Shown one piece after another: positions 42,838-55,717 of a stretch of 64,000 nt of DNA; the stretch's first letter is position 1; every line of letters begins with the position of its first letter. The DNA is taken from assembly GCA_018240425.1 (NCBI GenBank), contig JAFEFU010000062.1, forward strand, positions 23,020 to 87,019, read 5' to 3'. Made by a program: the position numbers and the translations under genes. The notes below the pieces were generated by a model. It was not told where the DNA came from and searched no databases. It worked only from the letters and a program-made list of their open reading frames with translations. Origin of the DNA: Pseudomonadota bacterium. GTDB lineage: Bacteria; Pseudomonadota; Alphaproteobacteria; Rhodobacterales; Rhodobacteraceae.

Positions 42838-43827
42838 ATGTCCAGACTGGTGACCATCTATGGCGGCTCGGGTTTTCTGGGGCGCCAGATCGCCCGCCTG
42901 ATGGCGAAAGAGGGCTGGCGCGTCCGCGTCGCCTGCCGGCGTCCGAACGAGGCGCTGTTCGTGCGGCCCTACGGCGCGGTGGGCCAGGTCGAGCCGGTCC
43001 TGTGCAACATCCGGGACGAGGCTTCGGTCGCCGCGGCGATGGCCGGCGCCGATGCGGTGGTCAACTGCGTCGGCACTTTCGACCGGGCCGGGGCCAACAG
43101 CTTTGACGCGATCCAGGTCAGGGGGGCAGAACGCATCGCCCGGCTTGCGGCGGCGGCTGGCGTCGGCACACTGGTCCATGTGTCGGCGATCGGCGCCGAC
43201 GCGGGATCGGACAGCCTTTACCAGCGCAGCAAGGCCGAGGGCGAGGCTGCGGTGCGCGCCGCCTTTCCGGCGGCGGTGATCCTGCGCCCATCGGTCATGT
43301 TCGGGCCGGGGGACGGCTTCTTCAACCGCTTTGCCGGGCAGTCGCGTCTGGGGCCGGTCCTGCCGATCATCGGGGCCGGCACGCGCTTTCAGCCGGTCTA
43401 TGTCGAGGACGTGGCCCGGGCCGCCGTCAAGGGGGTTCTGGGCGAGGCCGCGCCGGGCGTCCATGAACTGGGCGGACCCGATGTCGAGAGCTTGCGCCAG
43501 CTGATGCAGCGGATGCTGGCCACGATCAACCGCCGCCGGCTGATCCTGAACCTGCCCTTCGTCCTGGGCCGCTTCATTGGCGGCCTTCTCGACCTCGGCT
43601 CGGCGCTGACGCTGCGGCTGGTGCCGAACCGGATCCTGACCCGCGACCAGGTGCGCAGCCTGCGCAGCGACAATGTGGTCGCCGATGGGGCGCGGGGCCT
43701 GACCGACCTGGGCATCACGCCCACGGCGATGGGGGCGGTCCTTCCCGACTATCTCTGGCGGTTCCGCCCGGCGGGCCAGTTTGCGGCCATCACCGCGTCG
43801 GCCAAGAACCTTCGCAAGCAAGGCTGA
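42838..43827 (+). CDS. NDUFA9-like NAD(P)-binding protein (atypical SDR)
   Basis: A 329-residue protein of the complex I NDUFA9 subunit / NmrA-like SDR group. It has the nucleotide-binding [31 protein letters not shown] at residues 9-39. [53 protein letters not shown] and [21 protein letters not shown] follow. The YxxxK catalytic pair is reduced to YQRSK. Alphaproteobacterial homologues are thought to associate with complex I or quinone metabolism, but no nuo genes are near. It precedes uppP by 27 bp. Confidence 0.85.
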   Translation: MSRLVTIYGGSGFLGRQIARLMAKEGWRVRVACRRPNEALFVRPYGAVGQVEPVLCNIRDEASVAAAMAGADAVVNCVGTFDRAGANSFDAIQVRGAERIARLAAAAGVGTLVHVSAIGADAGSDSLYQRSKAEGEAAVRAAFPAAVILRPSVMFGPGDGFFNRFAGQSRLGPVLPIIGAGTRFQPVYVEDVARAAVKGVLGEAAPGVHELGGPDVESLRQLMQRMLATINRRRLILNLPFVLGRFIGGLLDLGSALTLRLVPNRILTRDQVRSLRSDNVVADGARGLTDLGITPTAMGAVLPDYLWRFRPAGQFAAITASAKNLRKQG

Positions 43828-43854
43828 CCGCAGGCCGGTCGGGGAGGATTTCCG

Positions 43855-44658
43855 ATGGCGGGACAGGTTGTCGACTCGCTCTTTCTGGGCGCGCTCGAGG
43901 GGCTGACCGAGTTCATCCCGGTGTCCTCGACCGGGCATCTGCTGCTCGCCAGCCATTTCCTTGGCTTTGACAGCAGCGGCAAGACATTCGAGGTGCTGAT
44001 CCAGTTGGGGGCCATCCTTGCGGTCATGGGGGCCTATGCGGCCCGCCTGATCCAGATGGTCCGCGGCCTCGGTCGCGATCCCAAGGAGATGCGGTTCCTG
44101 GTCTCGGTGCTGATCGCTTTCCTGCCGGCGGCGGCGGTCGGGTTTCTGGCCCACGATTTCATCAAGGCCGTCCTTTTCGAATCGCCCCGCCTGATCGCGA
44201 CGACGCTGATCGTCGGCGGCGTCGTCCTTCTGGTGGTCGATCGTCTGCCCCTGACGCCCAGCCATCATCAGTCCGACGGCCTGCCGTTCCGGGTTGCCCT
44301 GGGCGTCGGGCTGGCGCAGTGCCTGGCCCTGATCCCGGGCGTGTCGCGGTCGGGCGCGACGATCGTCGGTGGCCTTCTCTTGGGCGCGGACCGGCGGACG
44401 GCGGCCGAGTTTTCATTCTTCCTGTCGATGCCGACCATGCTGGCAGCCTTCGCGCTGGATGTCTGGAAAAGCCGCCATTCGCTTGACGCGGCGATGGCGG
44501 GCGATATCGCCATCGGTTTCGTCACCGCCTTCGTGGTGGCGATCATCGTGGTGCGCTGGTTCCTGGCCTACATCACGCGCCACGGGCTCTGGCTCTTCGG
44601 CTGGTGGCGGCTGATCGTCGGGGGGCTGGCCTGGGCGGCGCTTTGGGCCGGATACTGA
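43855..44658 (+). CDS. uppP: Undecaprenyl-diphosphate phosphatase
   Basis: Polytopic membrane enzyme (BacA family) that recycles undecaprenyl pyrophosphate to the lipid carrier used for peptidoglycan and O-antigen or exopolysaccharide units. It has 267 residues. The two active-site motifs are present: LGALEGLTEFIPVSSTGHLLLASH near the N-terminus and CLALIPGVSRSGATIVGGLLLG. About eight hydrophobic segments occur. GGGGAGGA lies 6 nt before ATG 43855. It is probably co-transcribed with the NDUFA9-like gene. High-level activity also confers bacitracin tolerance. Confidence 0.95.
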   Translation: MAGQVVDSLFLGALEGLTEFIPVSSTGHLLLASHFLGFDSSGKTFEVLIQLGAILAVMGAYAARLIQMVRGLGRDPKEMRFLVSVLIAFLPAAAVGFLAHDFIKAVLFESPRLIATTLIVGGVVLLVVDRLPLTPSHHQSDGLPFRVALGVGLAQCLALIPGVSRSGATIVGGLLLGADRRTAAEFSFFLSMPTMLAAFALDVWKSRHSLDAAMAGDIAIGFVTAFVVAIIVVRWFLAYITRHGLWLFGWWRLIVGGLAWAALWAGY

Positions 44659-44660
44659 TT

Positions 44661-44753
44661 ATATGTAAACATATCTGACATAAATTTGCGGCAAATTCGC
44701 AACCTCAGCGCCGGAAAGCAAAAGAAAGACGATTATAGGTCAGCTTATATGAC
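44661..44753. promoter_or_regulatory. AT-rich regulatory island upstream of gltD with three dyads
   Basis: Between uppP and gltD a roughly 100-bp AT-rich segment contains three dyads. ATATG-TAAA-CATAT is at 44661-44674. AATTTGC-G-GCAAATT is at 44683-44697, with a further TTGCG...CGCAA around it. GTCA-N7-TGAC is at 44739-44753 next to TTATAT. Such clustered symmetry suggests multiple regulator sites controlling glutamate synthase; the regulator cannot be named from sequence. Confidence 0.5.
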
Positions 44754-44808
44754 TTTTATTTGCCCCTGACCCAAGGTAGCACTCGGCTGTCAGTCAGGGA
44801 GTCTCGTC

Positions 44809-46245
44809 ATGGCGCAGAACCGCATGCTTCAGTTCGTCTCGCGCGGCCGGGAGATGCCTGAAAAGCGTGCGGCGAGCCTGCGCAACACCGACTTCGACGA
44901 AATCTACCGCGAATTCGCGGCGCAGAAGGCCGCGGAACAGGCCAGCCGTTGCAGCCAGTGCGGCGTGCCCTACTGCCAGTCGCATTGCCCCCTGCACAAC
45001 AATATCCCCGACTGGCTGCGCCTGACCGCCGAGGGCCGCCTGCAAGAGGCCTACGAGCTGTCGCAGGCCACCAACACCTTCCCTGAAATCTGCGGCCGCA
45101 TCTGCCCGCAGGACCGTCTGTGCGAGGGCAACTGCGTCATCGAACAGGCCGGCCACGGCACCGTCACCATCGGCGCGGTCGAGAAGTACCTGACCGACAC
45201 GGCCTGGGCCGAGGGCTGGGTCAGGCCGCTGGCTCCGGTTGCGGAACGGGCGGAAAGCGTGGGAATCATCGGGGCGGGCCCGGCCGGGCTGGCGGCGGCC
45301 GACGTTCTGCGCCGCCGGGGGGTGCAGGTCGTCGTCTATGACCGGCATGACCGGGCCGGCGGGCTGATGACCTACGGCATCCCCGGCTTCAAGCTGGAAA
45401 AGCAGGTGGTCCTGCGCCGGATCGGGCAACTGGAACAGGCGGGTGTGCAATTCGTGCTGAACTGCAACGTCGGCACCGACATCTCGTTCGACGCCATCCG
45501 CGGCCGCCATGACGCGGTGCTGATCGCCACCGGCGTCTACAAGAGCCGCGACCTCGGCGGTCCGGGGGCCGGGCAAAGGGGTATCGTTCGGGCCATCGAC
45601 TATCTGACCGCCTCGAACCGCAAGAGCTTCGGCGACGAGGTGCCGGACTATGACTCGGGCGTGTTGAACGCCAGCGGCAAGCGTGTCGTCGTCATCGGTG
45701 GCGGTGACACGGCGATGGACTGCGTTCGCACCGCGATCCGCCAGGGCGCGACCAGCGTGAAATGCCTCTATCGCCGCGACCGCGCCAACATGCCGGGCAG
45801 CCAGCGCGAGGTCGCCAATGCCGAGGAGGAGGGCGTCGAATTCGTCTGGCTGGCCGCCCCCAAGGGCTTTACCGGCAACGGCGCGGTCGAGGGCGTGATG
45901 GCCGAACGGATGCGCCTTGGCGCGCCCGATGCCACCGGCCGCCAGTCGCCGGAGGTGATCGCCGGGTCCGACTGGACCGAGCCGGCCGATCTGGTGATCA
46001 AGGCCCTGGGATTCGAGGCCGAGGATCTGCCCGCCCTCTGGGGCGCGGCGGACCTGGCGGTGACCCGCTGGGGCACCGTCCGCGCCGACTTCCGCAGCCA
46101 TGCGGCCAGCCTGCCCGGCGTCTATGCGGTGGGCGACATCGTGCGCGGCGCCAGCCTTGTCGTCTGGGCGATCCGCGACGGTCGCGAGGCTGCCGACAGC
46201 ATCCTGGCCTACCTGGCACAGGGCACGCGGGTGGCGGCGGAGTAG
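44809..46245 (+). CDS. gltD: Glutamate synthase (NADPH) small subunit
   Basis: Beta subunit of GOGAT, feeding electrons from NADPH via FAD and iron-sulfur clusters to GltB. It has 478 residues. The N-terminal cysteine cluster CSQCGVPYCQSHC spans residues 48-60 and a second is ICGRICPQDRLCEGNC. FAD-binding IIGAGPAGLAAADVLRRRG and NADPH-binding VIGGGDTAMDCVRTAIRQG follow. C-terminal GVYAVGDIVRGASLVVWAIRDGREAA is typical. It is the first gene of an apparent four-gene operon, 14 nt before the hydrolase-like gene. Confidence 0.95.
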   Translation: MAQNRMLQFVSRGREMPEKRAASLRNTDFDEIYREFAAQKAAEQASRCSQCGVPYCQSHCPLHNNIPDWLRLTAEGRLQEAYELSQATNTFPEICGRICPQDRLCEGNCVIEQAGHGTVTIGAVEKYLTDTAWAEGWVRPLAPVAERAESVGIIGAGPAGLAAADVLRRRGVQVVVYDRHDRAGGLMTYGIPGFKLEKQVVLRRIGQLEQAGVQFVLNCNVGTDISFDAIRGRHDAVLIATGVYKSRDLGGPGAGQRGIVRAIDYLTASNRKSFGDEVPDYDSGVLNASGKRVVVIGGGDTAMDCVRTAIRQGATSVKCLYRRDRANMPGSQREVANAEEEGVEFVWLAAPKGFTGNGAVEGVMAERMRLGAPDATGRQSPEVIAGSDWTEPADLVIKALGFEAEDLPALWGAADLAVTRWGTVRADFRSHAASLPGVYAVGDIVRGASLVVWAIRDGREAADSILAYLAQGTRVAAE

Positions 46246-46259
46246 GGGGGCGGGCAGCC

Positions 46260-47060
46260 GTGGAAGACAAGCGCGGTCATCACCTGTCGCTGGAACTGGT
46301 GCACGATGCGCCGCCCCTGCGGATTCGCTATCGCCCGGGGTGCGGCGAGCGCATGGTGCTGGCCTTTTCCGGCGTCGGCCAGACCACCGATCCGGACAGC
46401 GAGCCGGCGCTGGAATTCTTCCGCTCGGCCAGCGGCGGGGGCGCGAACCATGTCCTGCACGTCACCGACCAGTCCCGCAGCTGGCTGAACGCGGCGGGCA
46501 TGGCCGAAGCGATCGCCGACACCGCCCGGCGGATGCTGGCGCGCACCGGGGCACGGAGGCTCGCGGCCGTCGGCAATTCGATGGGCGGCACGATGGCGCT
46601 GCTGATCGCACGCTTCCTGCCGGTCGACCGGGTCGTCGCCTTTGTCCCGCAATATTCCGTCGATGCCGGCATCGTCCCCGAGGAGGGCAAGTGGAAGCGG
46701 CTGCGCCGGATGATCGGCGACTTCCGCTTTCCGGCGGTGGACCGGATCGCTCCGGCGGGCGAGCAGTTCATCCTTCACGGCGACAGCGACGAGGAGCTGG
46801 TCCACGCGCTGCGCTTTCCCGCCGCGCCGAACCTTCATCACTTCATCTTTACTGGCCACGGCCACGAGTTGGGCGAGGATCTGAAGGCCAGCGGCGCCAC
46901 CGCCCGGCTGGTCGAGGCCGGCCTGGCCGGGACGCCCGCCGACTTCGCCGCCATTGCCCGGGCCGCTGGCGGCCTTGACCGCACCGAGTACGAGCGCCTG
47001 AGAGATTTTCGCCCGGCCCCGGCCCCCCGCGCCGCGACCCTGCAAGGAGACCGCAGATGA
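46260..47060 (+). CDS. Alpha/beta-hydrolase-fold protein between gltD and gltB
   Basis: A 266-residue putative hydrolase. The nucleophile elbow AAVGNSMGGTMALLIARF places the Ser near residue 105. LHGDSDEELVH may supply an acidic residue, and HHFIFTGHGHEL near 200 the His. RYRPGCGERMVLAFSGVGQ begins the core sheet. No signal peptide is present, so it is cytosolic. The start is GTG 46260 with AGGGGGGCGGG upstream; the longer frame overlaps gltD and is discarded. It overlaps the next gene by ATGA. Substrate unknown; esterase or glycan-related activity cannot be distinguished. Its position inside the gltDB operon is unusual. Confidence 0.72.
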   Translation: MEDKRGHHLSLELVHDAPPLRIRYRPGCGERMVLAFSGVGQTTDPDSEPALEFFRSASGGGANHVLHVTDQSRSWLNAAGMAEAIADTARRMLARTGARRLAAVGNSMGGTMALLIARFLPVDRVVAFVPQYSVDAGIVPEEGKWKRLRRMIGDFRFPAVDRIAPAGEQFILHGDSDEELVHALRFPAAPNLHHFIFTGHGHELGEDLKASGATARLVEAGLAGTPADFAAIARAAGGLDRTEYERLRDFRPAPAPRAATLQGDRR

Positions 47061-47759
47061 AATGGACCATCCCCGCCCTTTTGCTGCTGCTGCCGGCCCC
47101 GGCCCTGGCCGCAGGCAAGTTCGTCGCGCCCAAGGGATGCAAGGTCTATGTGACGGTCCAGCACTCTGACTGCGAGGTGTCGAACCACTATACCTGCGAT
47201 GCTGATCCCAAGGGCGATCAGTGGGCGGTCTATTCAGGTCCGAACGGCCCCTTCTACATGTCCCAGATCGACCCCGAGACCCGCTGGCTTCAGGACTTTG
47301 ACCTGACATCGGGCGAGATGAGCCGGCTGGGCGAGGAACGCGATCCCGCCTCGTTCACCGAGCTTCTGCGCACCGGCCTCGACAGCTACGACTTCACGAC
47401 CCTGAATTCCCAGAGCGGCGAGAAGCGCTATCAGGGATTTGACCGGCTGACCGGGAAGAAGGTGACAATCGGCAAGGTCAGCCTGGAGCAGACGGAGTTC
47501 GAGCTGACGACCTATGACGCCGACGGGGCAGTGGCCAGCAAGCGCAAGGGCCACCAGCTGATCAACCGCGACTGGCGTCTGTTCTTCGCCGACACCGAGG
47601 AGAGCACCGACGCCTCGGGCGCCACCACGACCAGCAAGAGCGCGCCGGTGACCTTCGCTTTCCCCGGCGATGCGGGCTTTCAGAGCCAGACCCCGGAAAT
47701 CGGCTGCGACATGACCATGACCAGCGCCCCCGTGGCCCCGATGATGAAGGATGCGACCC

Positions 47760-47773
<14 letters not shown>
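47057..47773 (+). CDS. Secreted protein of unknown function between gltD and gltB
   Basis: A 238-residue exported protein. The signal peptide MKWTIPALLLLLPAPALA is followed by AGKFVAPKGCKVYVTVQHSDCEVSNHYTC. The mature part has Cys residues at about 28, 40 and 47 plus a late one (PEIGCDMTM), which could form disulfides. A beta-rich central part has WAVYSGPNGPFYMSQIDPETRWLQDFDL and EKRYQGFDRLTGKKVTIGKVSLEQTEFELTTYDADG. I do not recognise the family. It overlaps the preceding gene by 4 nt and extends 14 nt into gltB, so all three are coupled. Confidence 0.75.
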
Positions 47774-52298
<4,525 letters not shown>

Positions 52299-52395
52299 TA
52301 ATTTCACCGCGTCGGCGGTATTTGGCTGGGCCATCGCCTTCGGCCTTCTGTAGGGTGCCCTGACCTTTTCGGTAACGAGTTTTGGAATCGGGGCG

Positions 52396-53307
52396 ATGGC
52401 GCTTTACAAGGACCAGTTCTACCTGATGGACCCGGCCAATCCGCCCGCGGCGGGGACGGCGTTGAATTTCGTTCGCTACACACTGAACGATGCCAACAAC
52501 AACAACCAGTTCCTCGGGGGAACGGGCGACCTCGTAAACGGATCGGTGATCCAGCAATCCTATCCGGGTGACACGATCACGGTGAAGGTGGGTGGCAGCA
52601 ACATCACCTATACCGGCACGACCTTTTACCTTGCCAACGGCCAGCGGGTATTCACCCCGAACACCGGCCAGATTCTGCAGAACGGCACCTTCGTCAAATC
52701 GACCTTTGTCACCAAGCAGGGGCCGCTCAATGTCTCGCAACTGGGGCCGGCCTGCTTTACCCCCGGGACGCTGATCGGTGTCCCCGGGGGACGGGTGGCG
52801 ATCGAGACTCTTCGCATCGGCGATCCGGTCCTGACCCTGGACCACGGCCCGCAGCCCCTGCGCTGGATCGGCCGGCAAAGCGTGGACGGAACCGGCAAGC
52901 TGGCCCCGATCCGCTTTGCCCCGGGCGCGATCGGCAACGACCGGGCGCTTTTCGTCTCGCCTCAGCACCGCATCCTGTGGTCGGGGGCGCGGGCCGAGCT
53001 CTTGTTTGCCGAGCCGCAGGTGCTGGTTCCCGCCCTGCATCTTGTGGGCCTTGCCGGGGTGACGCGCGAACCGGCCGCGCATGTGGTCTACATCCACCTG
53101 CTGTTCGACCGCCATGAACTGGTGCTGTCCGACGGGGTTCCGACCGAAAGCTTCCATCCCGGCGGCCAGATGTTGGCCGGCGACCGGGCACTGAGGGCCG
53201 AGATCGCGGCGGTCTTTCCCGGTTGCCCCGGACTCGTGCAGGGCAGCGAGGTGCCTGCGGCCCGTCCGGTCCTGGCGCGGCACGAGGCACGCCTGCTGGT
53301 GGCCTGA
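52396..53307 (+). CDS. Hint-domain (Hedgehog/intein-type) protein
   Basis: A 303-residue protein. Residues about 118-255 form a bacterial Hint_2 domain: CFTPGTLIGVPGGRVAIETLRIGDPVLTLDHGPQPLRWIGR, with candidate nucleophile Cys120, and FVSPQHRILWSGARAELLF, with conserved His191. The first 115 residues form an unrelated glycine/asparagine-rich segment (NDANNNNQFLGGTGDLVNGS, GDTITVKVGGSNITYTGTTFYL) with no signal peptide. The C-terminal 50 residues are a tail with no recognised domain. Such proteins are common in Rhodobacteraceae, often attached to secreted repeat proteins, but self-cleavage and role are unproven. It stands alone between gltB and mtgA. Confidence 0.83.
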   Translation: MALYKDQFYLMDPANPPAAGTALNFVRYTLNDANNNNQFLGGTGDLVNGSVIQQSYPGDTITVKVGGSNITYTGTTFYLANGQRVFTPNTGQILQNGTFVKSTFVTKQGPLNVSQLGPACFTPGTLIGVPGGRVAIETLRIGDPVLTLDHGPQPLRWIGRQSVDGTGKLAPIRFAPGAIGNDRALFVSPQHRILWSGARAELLFAEPQVLVPALHLVGLAGVTREPAAHVVYIHLLFDRHELVLSDGVPTESFHPGGQMLAGDRALRAEIAAVFPGCPGLVQGSEVPAARPVLARHEARLLVA

Positions 53308-53360
53308 CGCCTCTGGTGCGGGCCTTGACCGGCGCCTTCCGACCGTGGCTTATCTGCACA

Positions 53361-54098
53361 ATGACCGACACGCCCGCAAGAAAGACGAAGAAGCGCACAA
53401 AGGCTCCTGCCGCATCCGCGCGGCGCCCAAGCCTGCGCCGGGCGCTTCATCTTGCCGGGCGGGCCGCCCTCGCGGCTGCGGGCCTGTTCGTCGTGCTTCT
53501 GATCCTCGGCGCCTTCATCAACCCGCGGCTGACCCCCTACATCCTGGCCGAACGGCTGCGCCTTGGGCCGATCGAGCGCAATTGGGTGGCGATCGGCGAC
53601 ATGGCGCCCGAGGTTGCGCGCTCGGTGGTGGCGGCCGAGGATGCGAATTTCTGCAACCACTGGGGGTTCGACATCAAGGCGATCCGCAGCGCCATCGACC
53701 ACGGTTCGCAGCGTGGCGCCTCGACGCTGAGCCAGCAGGTGACGAAGAACGTCTTCCTCTGGCAGGGGCACAGCTGGTTGAGAAAGGCGCTCGAGGCGGT
53801 GATGACGCCGGTGGTCGAGCTGGTCTGGACCAAGCGGCGGATCCTCGAGATCTATCTGAACGTCGCCGAGACCGGCCCCGGCATCTTCGGCTTTGACGCC
53901 GCCGCCCGGCATTATTTCAAGGTGCCGGCCGCCAGGCTGACCGCCGATCAGGCGGCGCGGATCGCGGCCGTCCTGCCCGACCCCAAGGGGCGCAACCCCG
54001 CCCGGCCCGGCGGCTATCTGCGCTCGAGGGCGGCGCAGATCCGCCAAGGCGCCGACACGATCGAGGCCGACGGGCGCGCCGCCTGTTTCGAGGATTGA
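53361..54098 (+). CDS. mtgA: Monofunctional biosynthetic peptidoglycan transglycosylase
   Basis: GT51 enzyme polymerising lipid II into glycan strands. It has 245 residues. A basic N-terminus (KTKKRTK) precedes one transmembrane helix AALAAAGLFVVLLILGAFI. The catalytic motifs are VVAAEDANFCNHWGFD, with the essential Glu, then RGASTLSQQVTKNVFLWQGHSWLRKALEA, KRRILEIYLNVAETGPGIFGFDAAARHYFKV and LPDPKGRNPARP. There is no transpeptidase domain, so it is the monofunctional type. ATG 53361 avoids a long antisense-like extension over the Hint gene. Confidence 0.93.
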   Translation: MTDTPARKTKKRTKAPAASARRPSLRRALHLAGRAALAAAGLFVVLLILGAFINPRLTPYILAERLRLGPIERNWVAIGDMAPEVARSVVAAEDANFCNHWGFDIKAIRSAIDHGSQRGASTLSQQVTKNVFLWQGHSWLRKALEAVMTPVVELVWTKRRILEIYLNVAETGPGIFGFDAAARHYFKVPAARLTADQAARIAAVLPDPKGRNPARPGGYLRSRAAQIRQGADTIEADGRAACFED

Positions 54099-54150
54099 TC
54101 CCACAAGGGCTGGGCGGTATCAGGGGCGCCGACACATCGGATTGCAGCAA

Positions 54151-54816
54151 ATGGCCCGCCTCTATCACGTTCCCCTGTCGCCCTTCTGCCGCAAGGTCCG
54201 CCTGACCCTGGCCGAGAAGAAGATCGAGGTCGAGCTGGTCGAGGAACGCTATTGGGAGCAGAGCCAGGAGTTCCTGATGCGCAATCCGGCCGGCAAGGTG
54301 CCGGTCCTGAAGCTGGACAGCCGGACCCTGTCGGAAAGCCAGGCGATCTGCGAGTTCCTCGACGAAACCGTGCCCGAGCCGCGGCTGATGCCGCGCGACG
54401 CCGACGGCCGCTATGAGGTGCGGCGGCTCTGCGCCTGGTTCGATGACAAGTTCCATGACGAAGTGACCTCGAAGCTTCTCTACGAGCGCGTGAACAAGAA
54501 GGTCATGGGCCAGGGCTACCCGGATTCGAAGAACGTCAAGTTCGGGGCCAGCCGCATCAAGTATCACCTGGACTATCTGAGCTGGCTTCTGGACCAGCGC
54601 CGCTGGCTGGCCGGCGACCAGATGTCGCTGGCCGACCTGACGGCGGCCGCGCACCTGTCGTCGCTCGACTATATTTCGGACGTGGACTGGAACCGGTCGC
54701 AGAACGTGCGCGACTGGTATGCGAAGATCAAGTCGCGGCCCTCGTTCCGGTCGATCCTTGCCGACCAGATCCCCGGCTTCGTGCCGCCGCCGCACTACGC
54801 CGACCTGGACTTCTGA
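54151..54816 (+). CDS. Glutathione S-transferase family protein
   Basis: A 221-residue cytosolic protein. The N-terminal thioredoxin-like domain, about 1-80, has LYHVPLSPFCRKVRLTLAEKKIEVELVEE, FLMRNPAGKVPVLKL with the cis-Pro, and LSESQAICEFLDETV, the glutathione-binding SESxAI motif. The helical C-terminal domain includes RRWLAGDQMSLADLTAAAHLSSLDYI. The active residue is probably Ser or Cys in SPFCRK. Substrate unknown. ATG 54151 is chosen over the upstream TTG 54142. Confidence 0.88.
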   Translation: MARLYHVPLSPFCRKVRLTLAEKKIEVELVEERYWEQSQEFLMRNPAGKVPVLKLDSRTLSESQAICEFLDETVPEPRLMPRDADGRYEVRRLCAWFDDKFHDEVTSKLLYERVNKKVMGQGYPDSKNVKFGASRIKYHLDYLSWLLDQRRWLAGDQMSLADLTAAAHLSSLDYISDVDWNRSQNVRDWYAKIKSRPSFRSILADQIPGFVPPPHYADLDF

Positions 54817-54838
54817 ACCGGGTCTCGGGCGGTGACCG

Positions 54839-54872
54839 CCGGGGGCGCCGCCCCCGGACCCCCGGAGTATTT
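54839..54872. repeat. GC-rich hairpin with conserved tail, probable dispersed element or terminator
   Basis: A perfect 8-bp stem CCGGGGGC/GCCCCCGG with loop GCC is followed by ACCCCCGGAGTATTT. I recall near-identical hairpin-plus-GGAGTATTT sequences scattered through Rhodobacteraceae genomes. Only one copy is seen in this window. It lies 23 nt after the glutathione transferase stop, so it may end that transcript. Confidence 0.5.
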
Positions 54873-54929
54873 CGCCAAGGGAAAGCGGCGATTAACCCAT
54901 TGTAAACCAGGCGGGCCGAGGCTGGGGCC

Positions 54930-55691
54930 ATGCGACCGACTCATGCCGCCTTTCAGGAAGCGACCCTGCCGCTTGTGCCCGACGAGGCCGAGGCCGCGCC
55001 CCTGCCCGAAGGGCGGCTGCCGTCCTACATCCGCGATCATCGCCGGCGCCTGAGGGACAGGTTCATGGCTGGCGGCGCGGCGGCGCTGCCCGACTACGAG
55101 CTTCTCGAACTCGTCCTGTTCCGCGCCCTGCCGCGCCAAGACGTGAAGCCCCTTGCGCGGCGGCTTCTGGATCTGTTCGGCGACTTCGGCGCGGTGGTCT
55201 CGGCGCCCGCGGCCCGGCTGGAACAGGTGGCGGGCGTCGGGCCGTCGGTGGTGCAGGAGCTGAAGATCGTCGAGGCCGCGGCCCACCGGCTGGCGCGGGC
55301 GCAGGTGATGAACCGGGCGGTTCTGTCATCCTGGGATCAGCTTCTCGACTATTGCCGGGCGGCGATGGGCCACCGGACGACCGAGCAGTTCCGCCTTCTG
55401 TTCCTTGACCGCAAGAACGTGCTGATCGCCGACGAGGAGCAGGCCCGGGGCACGGTCGATCATGTGCCGGTCTATCCGCGCGAGGTGGTCAAGCGCGCGC
55501 TGGAGCTGAACGCCAGCGCCCTGATCCTCGTCCACAACCATCCCTCGGGCGATCCGACCCCGTCACAGGCCGATATCCTGGTGACGAACCAGATCCGGGA
55601 TGCCGCCGATGTCATGGGCATCGTGCTGCATGACCATCTGGTGGTCGGCAAGACGCGGGTGCTGAGCTTTCGCGGCGAGGGCTATCTGTAG
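54930..55691 (+). CDS. radC: RadC-family JAMM/MPN-domain protein
   Basis: A 253-residue protein of the UPF0758/RadC family. The N-terminal part has a helix-hairpin-helix region, LARRLLDLFGDFGAVVSAPAARLEQVAGVGPSVVQELKIVEA (about 80-120). The C-terminal MPN domain holds the metal site in VHNHPSGDPTPSQAD, with the upstream Glu in the strand preceding LLFLDRKN. The original link to DNA repair is disputed; a role with replication forks or mobile DNA has been proposed. ATG 54930 is used. It converges on the secreted unknown at 55718. Confidence 0.9.
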   Translation: MRPTHAAFQEATLPLVPDEAEAAPLPEGRLPSYIRDHRRRLRDRFMAGGAAALPDYELLELVLFRALPRQDVKPLARRLLDLFGDFGAVVSAPAARLEQVAGVGPSVVQELKIVEAAAHRLARAQVMNRAVLSSWDQLLDYCRAAMGHRTTEQFRLLFLDRKNVLIADEEQARGTVDHVPVYPREVVKRALELNASALILVHNHPSGDPTPSQADILVTNQIRDAADVMGIVLHDHLVVGKTRVLSFRGEGYL

Positions 55692-55717
55692 GCCCGCCCC
55701 ATCGGCTTGACCGGCCG

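Noticed and set aside
52306..52319. Short hairpin (ACCGC/GCGGT) after gltB as a terminator
   Set aside because: Only 5 bp of stem, with just a short ATTT after it; likely by chance.
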